Origin: Scalesia atractyloides
Taxonomy: Eukaryota; Streptophyta; Magnoliopsida; Asterales; Asteraceae
Direction: 5' to 3'
Assembly: GCA_947069175.1 (NCBI GenBank)
Contig: CAMTDV010000002.1
Coordinates: 5,497,054 to 5,561,053, forward strand
Length of the DNA: 64,000 nucleotides
Of this stretch, positions 33,841 to 45,899 are shown one piece after another. Made by a program: the position numbers and the translations under genes. The notes under the pieces are model-generated. The model was not told the origin of the DNA. It searched no databases and was given only the letters and a program-made list of their open reading frames with translations. Every line of letters begins with the position of its first letter. Within the stretch, counting starts at the first letter, position 1.

Positions 33841-34744
33841 GCTGTTTTTTTATTTATTAGGATTTAAGAAGTAGATTTTTCTTTTAGGATTTTATGTAAT
33901 TTTTAATTAATATAATTGTGTGTTTTATTATATAAAATGTTAAAATATATAAAAAAAGAATAAACATTTTCCACATGTCACCCCAACGCCAGCTAGGTTA
34001 CGCCACTCCTAAACCCCTTTTTTTTGAAGTGGCCTAATGGAGTCCACATCAGCCTAATATTAACCCAAAATCTCAACCAACTCCCCACACCAAAAAATAT
34101 AAGAGTCTTCTGATAATGGTTTGTGCATGATAATTCGTGCCTCCAACATAATAGATACATAGCATGTCTTAGTGTTTTGGTTACCATAATTGCGTGCTGC
34201 ATGTATGTATACACTCATTGAATGCATGTCATTGAGTTTTATGACCTCTCATTGTGCACGATCAAGTTTTACTAATTCTATTATTTTACTAAAATAAATA
34301 ATTCGTGTTATGAATTCGCACATGGCTCAGGTATTAATGGATTGATATGAATTTGTCAGGTATGAATTCACACATGATTCACGTATTCATGGATTGATAT
34401 GAAAGCGATCAGTGTAAACAAAGGATCTTTTTACTTTGTTTAATATTTAAATTAAAAAATTTCAGTCGATAATACAAATGTCTATATATGTAGGGTTAGA
34501 AACTTATAATTTTATGAGAAATATTAGGCTAATTGAGAAACTTAACAAAGTATTTTGTAACACATATTTTTTCTAATAAAAAATAGAAAAAAATGCAATT
34601 ATTATTATTTTTTTTGGAAAAATTAAAGTTTTTTCTATCAGGCTTTTTTAAAGGAATTTATACACGTGTATATTGTCAATATTTTAATATACGTATATAT
34701 ACGTGTTTAAAATTGAAAAATGTATCATAAATCTATCATTGAGA

Positions 34745-34950
34745 AGATGAATGATTTAGTTTTAGCTTTAAGGTTTAGCATTAGTATTTAGGGTTTAGCT
34801 TTAAGGTTTACTTTTAGTGATTAGCAGTACTATTTAGGGTTTAGCTTTAGGACCTAGCTTTACGGTTTAGCATTAGCGTTTAGCTTAGAATTTAGGGTTT
34901 CGTTTTTAGGTTTTAGAACAGGGTTTAAGTTTAGATTTAGGGTTTAGAGA
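34745..34950 (+). repeat. Degenerate telomere-like repeats, copy 2
   Basis: Same TTTAGGGTTTAGCTTTAGG words as copy 1 at 24360-24560 with few differences. Confidence 0.7.
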
Positions 34951-35310
34951 TTTTGGTTATTGTTCAATGAGCCGGCGCAATGCTGCCAGAATGAGCTCAA
35001 TCGGCATTTGTTTGACCCAGTTGTCTTATACTTATTAGGTTAAAGATATATATTTTTCATAATATATAAATATGTATAGTTTAAAAATTGACTATATACA
35101 TATGTGTAAGTTCAAATTTGATAATATACAGATATACATACATACATGTGCAAAACAACTCTTAAAAACATGCGATTAGAAGTAAAAAAAGAAAAAAAAA
35201 CTTTTATTTTGGCTTGTAGATATGTGTGCGTTAGAATGCTTCTTAAGTTTCTCAAATATGATGCTCTTCTTTTATAATCCCTACCCTACACACACACACA
35301 CACATATATA

Positions 35311-36002
35311 AGAGATGGATCATGAGAAAACTATTTTAAATGAAAAAACCAAAAAACTAATTAAAAAAGCGTAAAAAACATACCAATCTTTTTTGAATTA
35401 TTTTATTAAAAATAGCTATAAATAATATATAAAAAAACTTTTTTTCTAAAGAACAGAGTTGTACTATACATGTGCGATAATCCGGAAAAGCCTAAACCAC
35501 CTAACCCACTCCCACCGACACTCCCCAAAAATCTAAACCCCCACCCCCTCAAAAAAAAAAAAAAAAAACTAAATCCACCATCCCACTAAAAGCCTAAACC
35601 CCCCACCCAAAAAATCCTAAAACTAAACCGTATATATAAACATCAAAAAACGTAAACCCCCCACCGCACCCCTAAAAAACCTAAACCCCCCACCTGCACC
35701 CCCCAATAACCTAAACCCTCTTCCCGGCATCCAAAAACTTAATTCTAATCCTAAACCTCTAAAAAACCTAACCCTAAAAGCTAAACTAAACTCAAATGCT
35801 AACTTTAAGCATATAATGCACATTTGCTGTACACATATAATGCGCATGTATAGTACAAGTTTTTTTTGAAAAAAGAGTTTTTTTTATACATAATAAGTAG
35901 CGAAATTTTATAAAAAAATTGTAAAAAAATTGGCATGTTTTTTAGGCTTTTTAGTTAGTTTTTTTAGTTTTCGCATATATATGTAGGGTTCTCATGATCC
36001 TC
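35311..36002. mobile_element. Fold-back MITE 1, copy 2
   Basis: Paralogue of 24921-25652, with ATGGATCATGAGAAAAC at the left and its inverse at the right. The right flank runs directly into a short TA tract and MITE 3. Confidence 0.7.
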
Positions 36003-36013
36003 TATATATATAT

Positions 36014-36403
36014 GGGAGGGTTTAAATAAGAACGCTAAATATCGCGAGAACCAGGAATGAAAAACCACTAGAACTTGGTAAAAAACAAGTGAAATTCAAA
36101 ATTTCTTTTTTACATTAGTCATTATTATTCGAATACAATTCTGGAAATTTAATTTACACATTTAAATTTAAGTGAATTTGGAAATAAATAAAATTTACAC
36201 ATGTGTAAGTTTGCCATTTACACATGTGTAAATTTGTTATATTTACACATGTGTAAAAAAATTAATAAGAGTGATTTTGAGAGGAGAAATAAATTATTTG
36301 ATGTTGTAATTTCTTTTATTAATGTTATTTTAGTTAAAATAATGATTGTAATAAAAAATACTTTTGATTGATTTTCTTATTCTTTCTCATGGTTCTTCCA
36401 ATA
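36014..36403. mobile_element. Fold-back MITE 3, copy 2 (right end truncated)
   Basis: It starts GGGAGGGTTTAAATAAGAAC. The right arm stops at CTCATGGTTCTTCCA and goes into TA repeats. It has internal triplication of ATTTACACATGTGTAA (36190-36257), which is not triplicated in copy 1. Confidence 0.7.
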
Positions 36404-36700
36404 TATATATATAGAGAAGAGCCACCACGAGTTGTGAGAATCGTGAAAACGTTTTATTTCCGTGCAAGTTTTTGATTCATTCAAGTTTTTTTTACGCGCC
36501 GGCGTAAATTTTGCATAAAGATAAATAATTTTTTTATGTCTTTTGTGAGAATCGTAAATTTTGCATAAAGATAAATAAATTTTTTTGCTGAAACAAGTGA
36601 TCTTTTTATGACTTTTGAGAAAAAAAATTTCAAAAAACATTTTGAACTGCCTAATTCTCATGGTTCTCATAACTCAAGTTGTTTCTCATTTTAACTCATC

Positions 36701-36746
<46 letters not shown>

Positions 36747-36758
36747 ATATATATAAGT

Positions 36759-37620
36759 GAATTATAGGGAGAAATACCATATGAGTTACAATATCTCTAA
36801 AACACCCAAATGTATGGTTCACATTTTTTTTAACTCACATGTTTCACTTTTTATTGTTTTTTACAACAGTGTTTTAAATTATATGTAGTGTATGAATTTT
36901 AGAACTTATATTATACGAAGTTCTATTTTGTAATATGCGTAAACAACATGTTACATTTTTTACAACTAGATTTTTATATAAAAATGCAGCTACAATACTT
37001 TTTTTTGTGTTAGATGAGGAAAGAGATGAGAGAGAAAAGTGTAAAGTTGTTAAATTTTTTGTTGGACAGACTGGAACATTGTCTGAAACAGTAATTTTTT
37101 ACCTTTTTAATATCAACAAATGATCACAAGAGATTGATGGTGGGGATGAAGTTTTCTATGTTTTTTAATTAAAATAGGTTTTCGAATTATCCTTTATATA
37201 TATATATATATCATACTCAGTAAATCCCATCAATAGTAAAGCTAGAGTAGGGTCTAATAAGGGTAAGATGTAGATAGCCTTACCTCTATCATATAGGAAT
37301 TTAGAGGCTGCTTCCAGTGAAACCCCGGCTCGATAGTAGTTTTGCATCAAGCCTTGGACATAAGGCATATAAAAATTGTCGATTAGGTAGTTTTGATTCA
37401 TGCAAGTTTTTTTACGCGCCGGCGTAAATTTTGCATAAAGATAAACAATTGTTTTATGTCTCATGTAAATGTGGGTATGCGATATTTTTTTTGTAAATTT
37501 TTTTACTGAAACAAGTGATCTTTTTTATGACTTTTGAGGAAAAAAAATTTGAAAAACCTTTTGAATTGTCTAGTTTTCACGGTTCTTATAACTTAAGTAG
37601 TTTCTCATTTTAATTCATCT

Positions 37621-37663
<43 letters not shown>

Positions 37664-38104
37664 AATTATAGGGAGAAATACCATATGAGTTACAAAATCT
37701 CTAAAACACCCAAATGTATGGTTCACATTTTTTTTGTAACTCACATGTTTCACTTTTTATTGTTTTTTACAACAGTGTTTTAGATTATGTATAGTGCATG
37801 TATTTTAGAACTTATATTATACTAAGTTATATTTTGTAATATGCGTAAACAACATGTTACATTTTTTTACAACGAGATTTTTATATAAAAATGCAGCTAC
37901 AACACTTTTTTGTGTTAGATGAGGAGAAGAGATAAGAGAGAAAAGTGCAAAGTTATTATTTTTTTGTTGGATAGACTGAAACATTGTCTGAAAAAGTATT
38001 TTTTATACCTTTTTAATATCAACAATTGATCACAAGAGATTGATGGTGGGGATAAGTTTTCTATATTTTTTTTAATTAAATAGGTTTTTGAATTATCCTT
38101 TATA

Positions 38105-38139
<35 letters not shown>

Positions 38140-38548
38140 CATACTCAGTAAATCCCATCAATAGTAAAGCTAGGATATGGTCTGATGAGGGTAAGATGTA
38201 GATAGTCTTACCTCTATATTTTAGGAATAGAGAGGCTGCTTCCAGTGAAACCCCGGCTCGATAGTAGTTTTGCATCAAGCCTTCGACATAAGGCATATAA
38301 AAATTATCGATTAGGTAGTTTTGACTGATGCAAGTTTTTTTTACGCGCCGGGAAAAATTTTGCATAAAGATAAATAATTTTTTATGCCTCATATAAATGT
38401 GGGCATGCGACATTTTTTTTGTAATTTTTTTTGCTGAAACAAGTGATCTTTTTTATGACTTTTGAGGAAAAAAAATTTCGAAAAACCTTTTGGATTGTTT
38501 AGTTCTCACGGTTCTTATAACTTAAGTTGTTTCTCATTTTAACTCATC

Positions 38549-38606
<58 letters not shown>

Positions 38607-39478
38607 TGAATTATAGGGAGAAATACCATATGAGTTACAAAATCTCTGAAACACCCAAATGTATGGTTCACATTTTTTTTGTAACTCACATGTTTCACTT
38701 TTTATTGTTTTTTACATCAGTGTTTTAGATTATATGTAGTGTATGAATTTTAGAACTTATATTATACGAAGTTATATTTTGTAATATGCGTAAACAACAT
38801 GTTACATTTTTTTACAACGAGATTTTTATATAAAAATGCAGCTACAACACTTTTTTGTGTTAGATGAGGAGAAGAGATAAGAGAGAAAAGTGCAAAGTTA
38901 TTAAATTTTTTGTTGGATAGACTGAAACATTGTCTGAAAAAGTATTTTTTATACCTTTTTACTATCAACAATTGATCACAAGAGATTGATGGTGGGGATG
39001 AAGTTTTCTATATTTTTTTAATTAAAATAGGTTTTTGAATTATCCATTATATATATATATATATATATATCATACTCAGTAAATCCCATCAATAGTAAAG
39101 CTAGGGTAGGGTTTGATGAGGGTAAGATGTAGATAACCTTACCTCTATCTTGTAGGAATAGAGAGACTGCTTTCAGTGAAACCCCGGCTCGATAGTAATT
39201 TTGCATCAAGCCTTGGACATAAGGCATATAAAAATTGTCGATTAGGTAGGTTTGACTGATGCAAGTTTTTTTTACGCGCCGGCGTAAATTTTGCATAAAG
39301 ATAAATAAATTTTTTATGCCTCATGTAAATGTGGGTATGCGGCAATTTTTTGTAAATTCTTTTCTGAAACAAGTGATCTTTTTTTATAACTTTTGGGAAA
39401 AAAAAATTTGAAAAACCTTTTGGATTGTCTAGTTATCACGGTTCTTATAACTTAAGTTGTTTCTCATTTTAACTCATC

Positions 39479-39510
<32 letters not shown>

Positions 39511-39948
39511 GGTGAATTATAGGGAGAAATACAATATGAGTTACAAAATCTCTGAAACACCCAAATGTATGGTTCACATTTTTTTTGTAACTCACATGTT
39601 TCACTTTTTATTGTTTTTTACAACAATGTTTTAGATTATATGTAGTGTATGAATTTTAGAACTTATATTATACGAAGTTCTATTTTGTAATACGTAAACA
39701 ACATGTTACATTTTTTACAACGAGATTTTTATATAAAAGTGCAGCTACAACACTTTTTTTGTGTTAGATGAGGAGAAGAGATGAGAGAGAAAAGTGTAAA
39801 GTTGTTAAATTTTTTGTTGGACAGACTGGAACATTGTCTGAAAAAGTAATTTTTTTACCTTTTTAATATCAACAAATGATCACAAGAGATTGATGGTGGG
39901 GATGAAGTTTTCTATGTTTTTTTAATTAAAGTAGGTTTTCGAATTATC

Positions 39949-39982
<34 letters not shown>

Positions 39983-40260
39983 TACTCAGTAAATTTCATT
40001 AATAGTAAAGCTAAGGTAGGGTCTGATGAGGGTAAGATGTAGATAGCCTTACCTCTATCCCGTAGGAATAGAGAGACTGCTTCCAGTGAAACTCCGGCTC
40101 GATAGTAGTTTTGCATCAAACCTTGGACATAAGGCATATATAACTCAGCAATTGAGACAAATGCCGATTAGTGCATGTACCCCTCTTTTAACGTTATTTT
40201 CACGAAATTAGTAAAATAACGTTAAAATTAGTGCACTTTCACTTTTGCCCCCGAGCGCGC
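36759..40260 (+). repeat. Array of four ~0.9-kb composite units
   Basis: Units start at GAATTATAGGGAGAAATAC at 36759, 37663, 38608 and 39514 (periods 904, 945 and 906). Each unit has a ~430-bp AT-rich element, a TA tract, a SINE-like segment, the 3' part of MITE 4 and a second TA tract. The first three SINE segments stop at the same base (CATAAGGCATATA) and join MITE 4 sequence. The last unit has the complete SINE-like segment. Copy 1 has one unit only. Confidence 0.9.
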
Positions 40261-40291
40261 ACACATATATACATTATATGTGCCCCCCCCC

Positions 40292-40326
<35 letters not shown>

Positions 40327-40741
40327 CGATTAAATTCAGTAATTTATCACAGTGCCCTACATCTTTTAACTTCTAAATTCTAACACGCATACACAACCAT
40401 ATTTAACGTAGGCATGAAACCTATTAGAAAATGTTTAAAAGACGGGTCAACCCATCAAGATGTCCAAAATACGATTAGTTTACTTAAATTATATGTTTGT
40501 CGGTTAAACCAGAAAATGAATGTAACAATTTGAATTCTACCAACTTATGAATCTTGTGTAGTGAAAAAAATTTATACTCAGTAAGTCATGAGGTCACTTG
40601 TTTAACTTTAAGTGTCTATGGATTTCATACTCTTAATAATTTTTATACATTTGGTTTTAACAATTACCTATAATCTTTTATACATTTAGTTTCAACCATT
40701 ATCTTTTTATTTTTATCCATTTTGTTTCAACAATTACCTTT

Positions 40742-41779
40742 ATGAAAAGATAAATTTAGTTTTGTAAAGCATGTCATTATACAATAGACTTGTATGTAAT
40801 ATGGTTTTGTGGGGGGGGGGGGGGGTACCCTAACCCTTGCCAATCCTGTTGCGTCATATCACTTAAACCATCAACTACTCTAAACTACCCAATTTAGTGA
40901 AACCACTAGCCTAAAACATGAAACCCATCATTTTTCATCACTTTCTCTATACACAAAACTATCTCATAGACACACACACAAACCGCCGGCTTCCACCCAA
41001 CCCTTCCGCTACCCACCGGGCCTTAGCCGCAGGATATTTTATAACTTTAGTTTCATCGGATCCACTCCTATTGTTAAATCACTAATTAATATGTGTTGTT
41101 TTTTTAAATGATTATTGGAATTCTTTAGAGTTTTCATGTATATAAATTTGTTTTCAAGCAATATTCGAAATGCTTGGATTATATAGTTTTTTAATATTTT
41201 ATAAATTGTTAGTTTTTTAAACGGGAAAAATTAATACATTATGATAAAATATTCATAATTGTCAAGCCCAATATATAAATTTATATGATGTATGCAGTCT
41301 AAAATAATATGAACTTCAGCCCAAAATTAATAAGTATACCAAAATGACGTTGGAAGTTGGAACTTGAAATCATTTTTTGCAGCCCAAATCTCAAAACCTA
41401 AATGTCTACTCAAGCTAAAAATATAATGCACATAAAAGACAGAAAAAAATATCAAAACAGGAATGATTTGGTTTACTTCATCGACTTAAGAGATAGAATA
41501 AGGATTGCTGAAATTTTGTTCTCCATAAAAACACATAAATGTAATAAATAATAACTAGGTTAGAATCACGTGTATAACATGGTTGTATAAATGTAATTTT
41601 ATGTAATAAATAATAAAAAAATATTTTTAAAAAACTCGTATATTGCACGTGTTGAATAAAATATAATGCCATACGTTAACACATACGGTCGTCAAGATTT
41701 ATCTTATAAGAATGAACTTTGATTACTATTTACTTATTATAACATTTTACTTTGTTTTGTATTTATTTATTAATTATTA

Positions 41780-41822
<43 letters not shown>

Positions 41823-43400
41823 CATTAGGTTAAAAACTCATGTATTATATGTGGTTGAATCCTGTTTTATTATACATTTGAATTACGAGATACAATGATT
41901 TTAGTAAGTTTTATACACCTTCTTGCTTATTTGTTTATTTCATTCATAAAACACTCGTTTCACATTTGTATTCAGAGAGTTTATGGTACAAAAAGATGGA
42001 GATCGATCCCCACGTTTTTATATATTTCATCATTTTTAGTAATTATACCATAAAACTGAGAATTAATTTCTCTTTAAATGGAGTATATAATTGTTATATT
42101 TAACAATGATGTTCTTTCCAAATGTTGATGTAATATACGATAAATGATGGGTTTAAACCAATTATAGCAGTACGCCTAATATTAAAAAGGTGAAACTAAG
42201 TTGTTTATATTTGACATTTAAAAGAATTTTGCGACTATAATGGTGAGTCCAAACCATTATAGCAATTCATCTAAAAACACTTATAACTTGATAGAAGCAT
42301 GTGCCCCAGACATAGAACAATAATACGATTATTAAGTATATGTCAAACGAGAACAATTGATTCTCAATTTACCATAATTTCAACCACTGAAGTATATATA
42401 TCTCATAATACTCGAGATATAACTTTATGATTACATAAAACAACAAATGTTATCCTTATCTAAATTTTGTGTAAAATTATTTATAGTAAAATGAATATTA
42501 AATATTTATCCTTATCTAAATTTTTGTTTAAAATTATTTGTAGGAAAATAAATCTATATTCTTATCCAATTTTTTTGTTTAAAATTATTATTATTATTTA
42601 ATATGGAAGATAAATAAGAAAATAAGATGAGAAAGCAAAATGAGATGACACGTGTTCAAAAAGAATTTTTATTTATTAATATAGAATGATAATAATAGTA
42701 CACTAAATATGTCGTATTTTGATTTACAAATAATCGAAAAGGATTCTGAAGGAGTTAACATATTCAATGAGGGTCATGACTCATGTCTCATGATTCCAAA
42801 ATCACATTATAAACTTTTTTAAATAAACTTAATTTTTTTCTAGAAGACTTCATTTCAACTCGACTAAAATTCAAATAACATATGACCTCCGTATTAATTC
42901 ATAAACTCTCAAATTTTATAATCTAAAGGTGGTTACCTAGGTTATATGCCTGCCAACTTTGATCCTATTAAACTATAGAGTTATGATCCTGTTATGTTGC
43001 CGATGTTATAGGAAAAAAATACCTAACTTAGAGCATCGGCAACTTAGTAACCCACCTAGGTCATGGACCTCTACAATTGACTTGGATAAGTGTGTACTCC
43101 AAAACTCCTTACTTGTATCAATGTATGCTGAAATTTTATAGGTGGTCTCTAAATGAATCCCAATTACCTAAAATAGCTTAATGACATTAAAATCACCAAA
43201 ATGTTGTTAGAGATATCAAGCACGAAACCTTATACTCTGTGGAGCATTCATGTTGGACATTATAACAAATGTAATTTGGCTCTGGATACTCTTCAAATAA
43301 AGGAGGATATATCCACATAAGAGATACAAGAATGGATGAATTACTATAGGTACAAAATAATAAATAATGTAATCTAATAGACATACATAGCAAGCATGCA
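40742..43400. other. AT-rich intergenic DNA
   Basis: No supported gene. It contains a 15-G run (40811-40825), an (ATT)n tract (41785-41822) and a short GC-richer stretch at 40980-41035 that may be a decayed exon or leader. AAAACTCGTATATTGCACGTG at 41630-41651 resembles the 3'-terminal region of some plant Helitrons. Confidence 0.4.
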
Positions 43401-43439
43401 GACCTCTTATGTTAAAAATCTTATAAATATATAGTTTCT

Positions 43440-44020
43440 ACGAGGGAGAAAGTCTTGGATATCACTGAAATAAAGTTTTTACCCTTTTCTTTTTCTTGGT
43501 CCTTCATAGGTTTCCTTTCATTTTCAATTAACGACAATCCCACTTGTAATGTCTTGACTTGTTACGGTGGTAACATATCACATTTTTCTGGTTGTTTTCG
43601 AACTCTTCTTTTCCTTTTGAAAGAGTTAACTCATCTGACCATGTTTGGAAGATCATTCATTCTCTTTGTTAACATAAACCTTGAAAGTTTTCTCGTTTGT
43701 TTGGTTCTTGCAAACGATGTTGCTCTTCAACGAGAATAGAGTTCCCAAGATCTTTTAAGGTCATGTCGTTCTTAGGATGTTTAAGATATTTCTTCACATC
43801 TTTTTAATTAAGGGCACAATTTGAGCTATTTAATCTCATACATTTGTCCATAATGGGATGTAATTAGAGACAACAAATTTCTTGTTGTGTCTTTATTAAA
43901 GTATATCTCTATCCTTGATAGTATTTCAAAGTTACCTTGTTATTCCATTGTTTTGATAAACATCAAATAGTGTATCCAATATTGCATTCGAGATATGGCC
44001 TCAACATATGAAGTAATTAT
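43440..44020 (-). pseudogene. Probable Copia-type gag relic
   Basis: The minus-strand translation has NSILVEEQHRLQEPNKREN, then QKNVICYHRNKSRHYKWDC, which has the form of a CX2CX4HX4C zinc knuckle with the second Cys replaced by Arg (43530-43577). Upstream, partly open frames contain KNDMTLKDLG. Several stops and frame changes are present. No RT or LTR is recognised nearby. The assignment rests on the knuckle and the EEQxRL-type helix. Confidence 0.42.
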
Positions 44021-44966
44021 TCTAAAAATTGATACGACCATGGGGGTGCTAATGTTTTTTCTATTTCATTCTCCACGGGATACGGTTTGGTGAAAACATA
44101 AGACACATTGAGTGTAACGTAAAGAGATTGCATCTTCTTTTGCCAACAATTGACACCAACCCCACCATGGAAGTGTTCCAACTTGACTATGTCACATGAT
44201 ATATGATGTAGATTCTCTGACTCCAGTTTGCTGAAAATTGCTTGAAGACTGTTGTTTTTAGGGTATCAAAAGTTTTGCTACTAATTATTCCAAGGCAAGT
44301 TCTCTCTACCCTTGAATTAATTTCGCATGCTCTCTAACAATAACACGCAACAAGTTATTGGCTAATTGACTCGAAAGCTACAATAACAAACATATGAAAA
44401 TGGTATCCAACCCTTGAATGTAGAGATGATAACCAGGTTAATTAACGATTACTAAAAAGTATTTCTAGATAGAAATTCTTTGCATCTATTGGGATAAAGT
44501 ATTTATACTTCTCATACATAAAAGGCAACAAATTTTTTGTCACACCCAATGTTACATTTTTTAACCAAAAATGAAGGATTCAAGGGTTTTGTCTATAGTC
44601 ATCTAGACATGGCTTCAAACAATTTGTATTTTGTTCTAGAAACCCTTCAAACACACACCAACATTATTAATAATCAATTAAACCGTTGCTAATGTTTGAT
44701 TCTACATGGATGAGATGCTAAGTTGCAAACCCTCGCGACTATTTGTTCGTTCTTTATGAACTAGGTGTGACGTAACCACTTCTGTTGGCACTAACTTCAC
44801 ATGTTAGTAGGACGTGAACCATCAACACAAACTTGGCCCATCATTAGGAACCAAGTTCTTACTGGCTAGTTCCATCCATTAGTAGTTGTGATAGAGGTTG
44901 TTGTACCAACCAACTTCCAATTGACATTGAACTAACATACACAAATACAAAGGCAGCTCGCCCGGA

Positions 44967-45130
44967 CTTAGTGGCGGATTTAAAAAATTTTCGTAGGGGT
45001 AACGTTTTATAAAAAGGGCAACGAAATCGAAAAAACGTCAAAAAATGTCAAATTTTTCCAAAATTTACACTACCGCCAGAGCGCCAAGGGTAGCGGAGGC
45101 TACCCCTATTCCTAAGGTAGGTCCGCCCCT
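44967..45130. mobile_element. 164-bp hAT-like MITE
   Basis: The left end CTTAGTGGCGGATTTA is roughly inverted at the right (TAGGTCCGCCCCT), with further inverted GGGGTA/TACCCC inside. Flanking 7-bp repeats GCCCGGA at 44960-44966 and 45131-45137 are exact. No coding. Confidence 0.7.
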
Positions 45131-45305
45131 GCCCGGAAATGATACAAAACTTTTGTGCCCCAACCTCTTTCTTATTCTTAAGGAAGTAATATTGAAATAA
45201 GACCTCAACAATATACATTTCTGAAGTTCTACAATCATCTTCAGTTGTAAACCATCAAGACTATCTGTTCATTCATACTACTACCACTATCACTACCACT
45301 ATATA

Positions 45306-45746
45306 GCCCTCGACACATCTTTTCAAAAACGCGTGATTCTTGCTTGGAACCCTACAATTAGATACCAACATAATTAAATGGCAATCGAATCGTTGCCATG
45401 TTGTAAACCATCACGACTATCTGTTCATTCATTGTGAATTAGGCGCGAATGATCATCACATCGACAATAAGTAGTAGCTTAACATGTCAACTATTACCTA
45501 CTGCTACTTCTATTGCTACTGCCACTTTGACTGCCATTGCCATTGCTACTGCTACTAGATAGCCGTCGACACATCCTTTCAAAAGCGCGCGATTCATGCT
45601 TGGAACCCTACAATTAGATACCAACATAATTAAATGGGAATTGAATCGTTGCCATGTGGTAAACCATCATGACTATCTGTTCATTCATTGTGAATTAGGC
45701 GCGAAAGATCATCACATCGACAATAAGTAGTAGCTTAACATGTCAA
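45306..45746. repeat. 256-bp tandem duplication with degenerate GCTACT/GCCATT spacer
   Basis: The block starting GCCCTCGACACATC (45306) recurs at GCCGTCGACACATC (45562). Both run through ATTAGATACCAACATAATTAAATGG and GTGAATTAGGCGCGAA to ACAATAAGTAGTAGCTTAACATGTCAA. The spacer carries a degenerate TGCTACT trinucleotide-like tract. A third, diverged version lies at about 44690-44810. Confidence 0.82.
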
Positions 45747-45899
45747 TTAGAAGTTAGCCATTGAAACCAACCGGACCTTTGGTAGATACTAAGTTATTGT
45801 CAACCACTTCCCGCCGTCAATAACAACTAGTTTATACTGACCCAAGCATCCATCAATACATGCTACTAAGCCTAGTACACCTAACGGGTGAACCGTAGG

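Larger units (their letters stand above)
31546..40741 (+). repeat. 10-kb tandem segmental duplication, copy 2
   Basis: Direct repeat of copy 1 beginning at the junction CCTTTAATCTTTACCGATGG (about 31545), where the copy 1 end meets the copy 2 start. It ends near 40741, where the sequence switches to TGAAAAGATAAATTTAG. It lacks the solo LTR and MITE 2 and has a four-unit array instead of a single unit. Confidence 0.88.

Noticed and set aside
36377..40137. Several similar minus-strand ORFs (MQNYYRAGVSLEA-type) as a gene family
   Set aside because: They are translations of the SINE-like and MITE segments repeated in the 0.9-kb array. The frames shift between units and end in TA repeats.
40920..41040. 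Start of a coding exon in a GC-richer stretch
   Set aside because: No ORF longer than a few tens of codons, no splice partners, and no recognisable protein motif.
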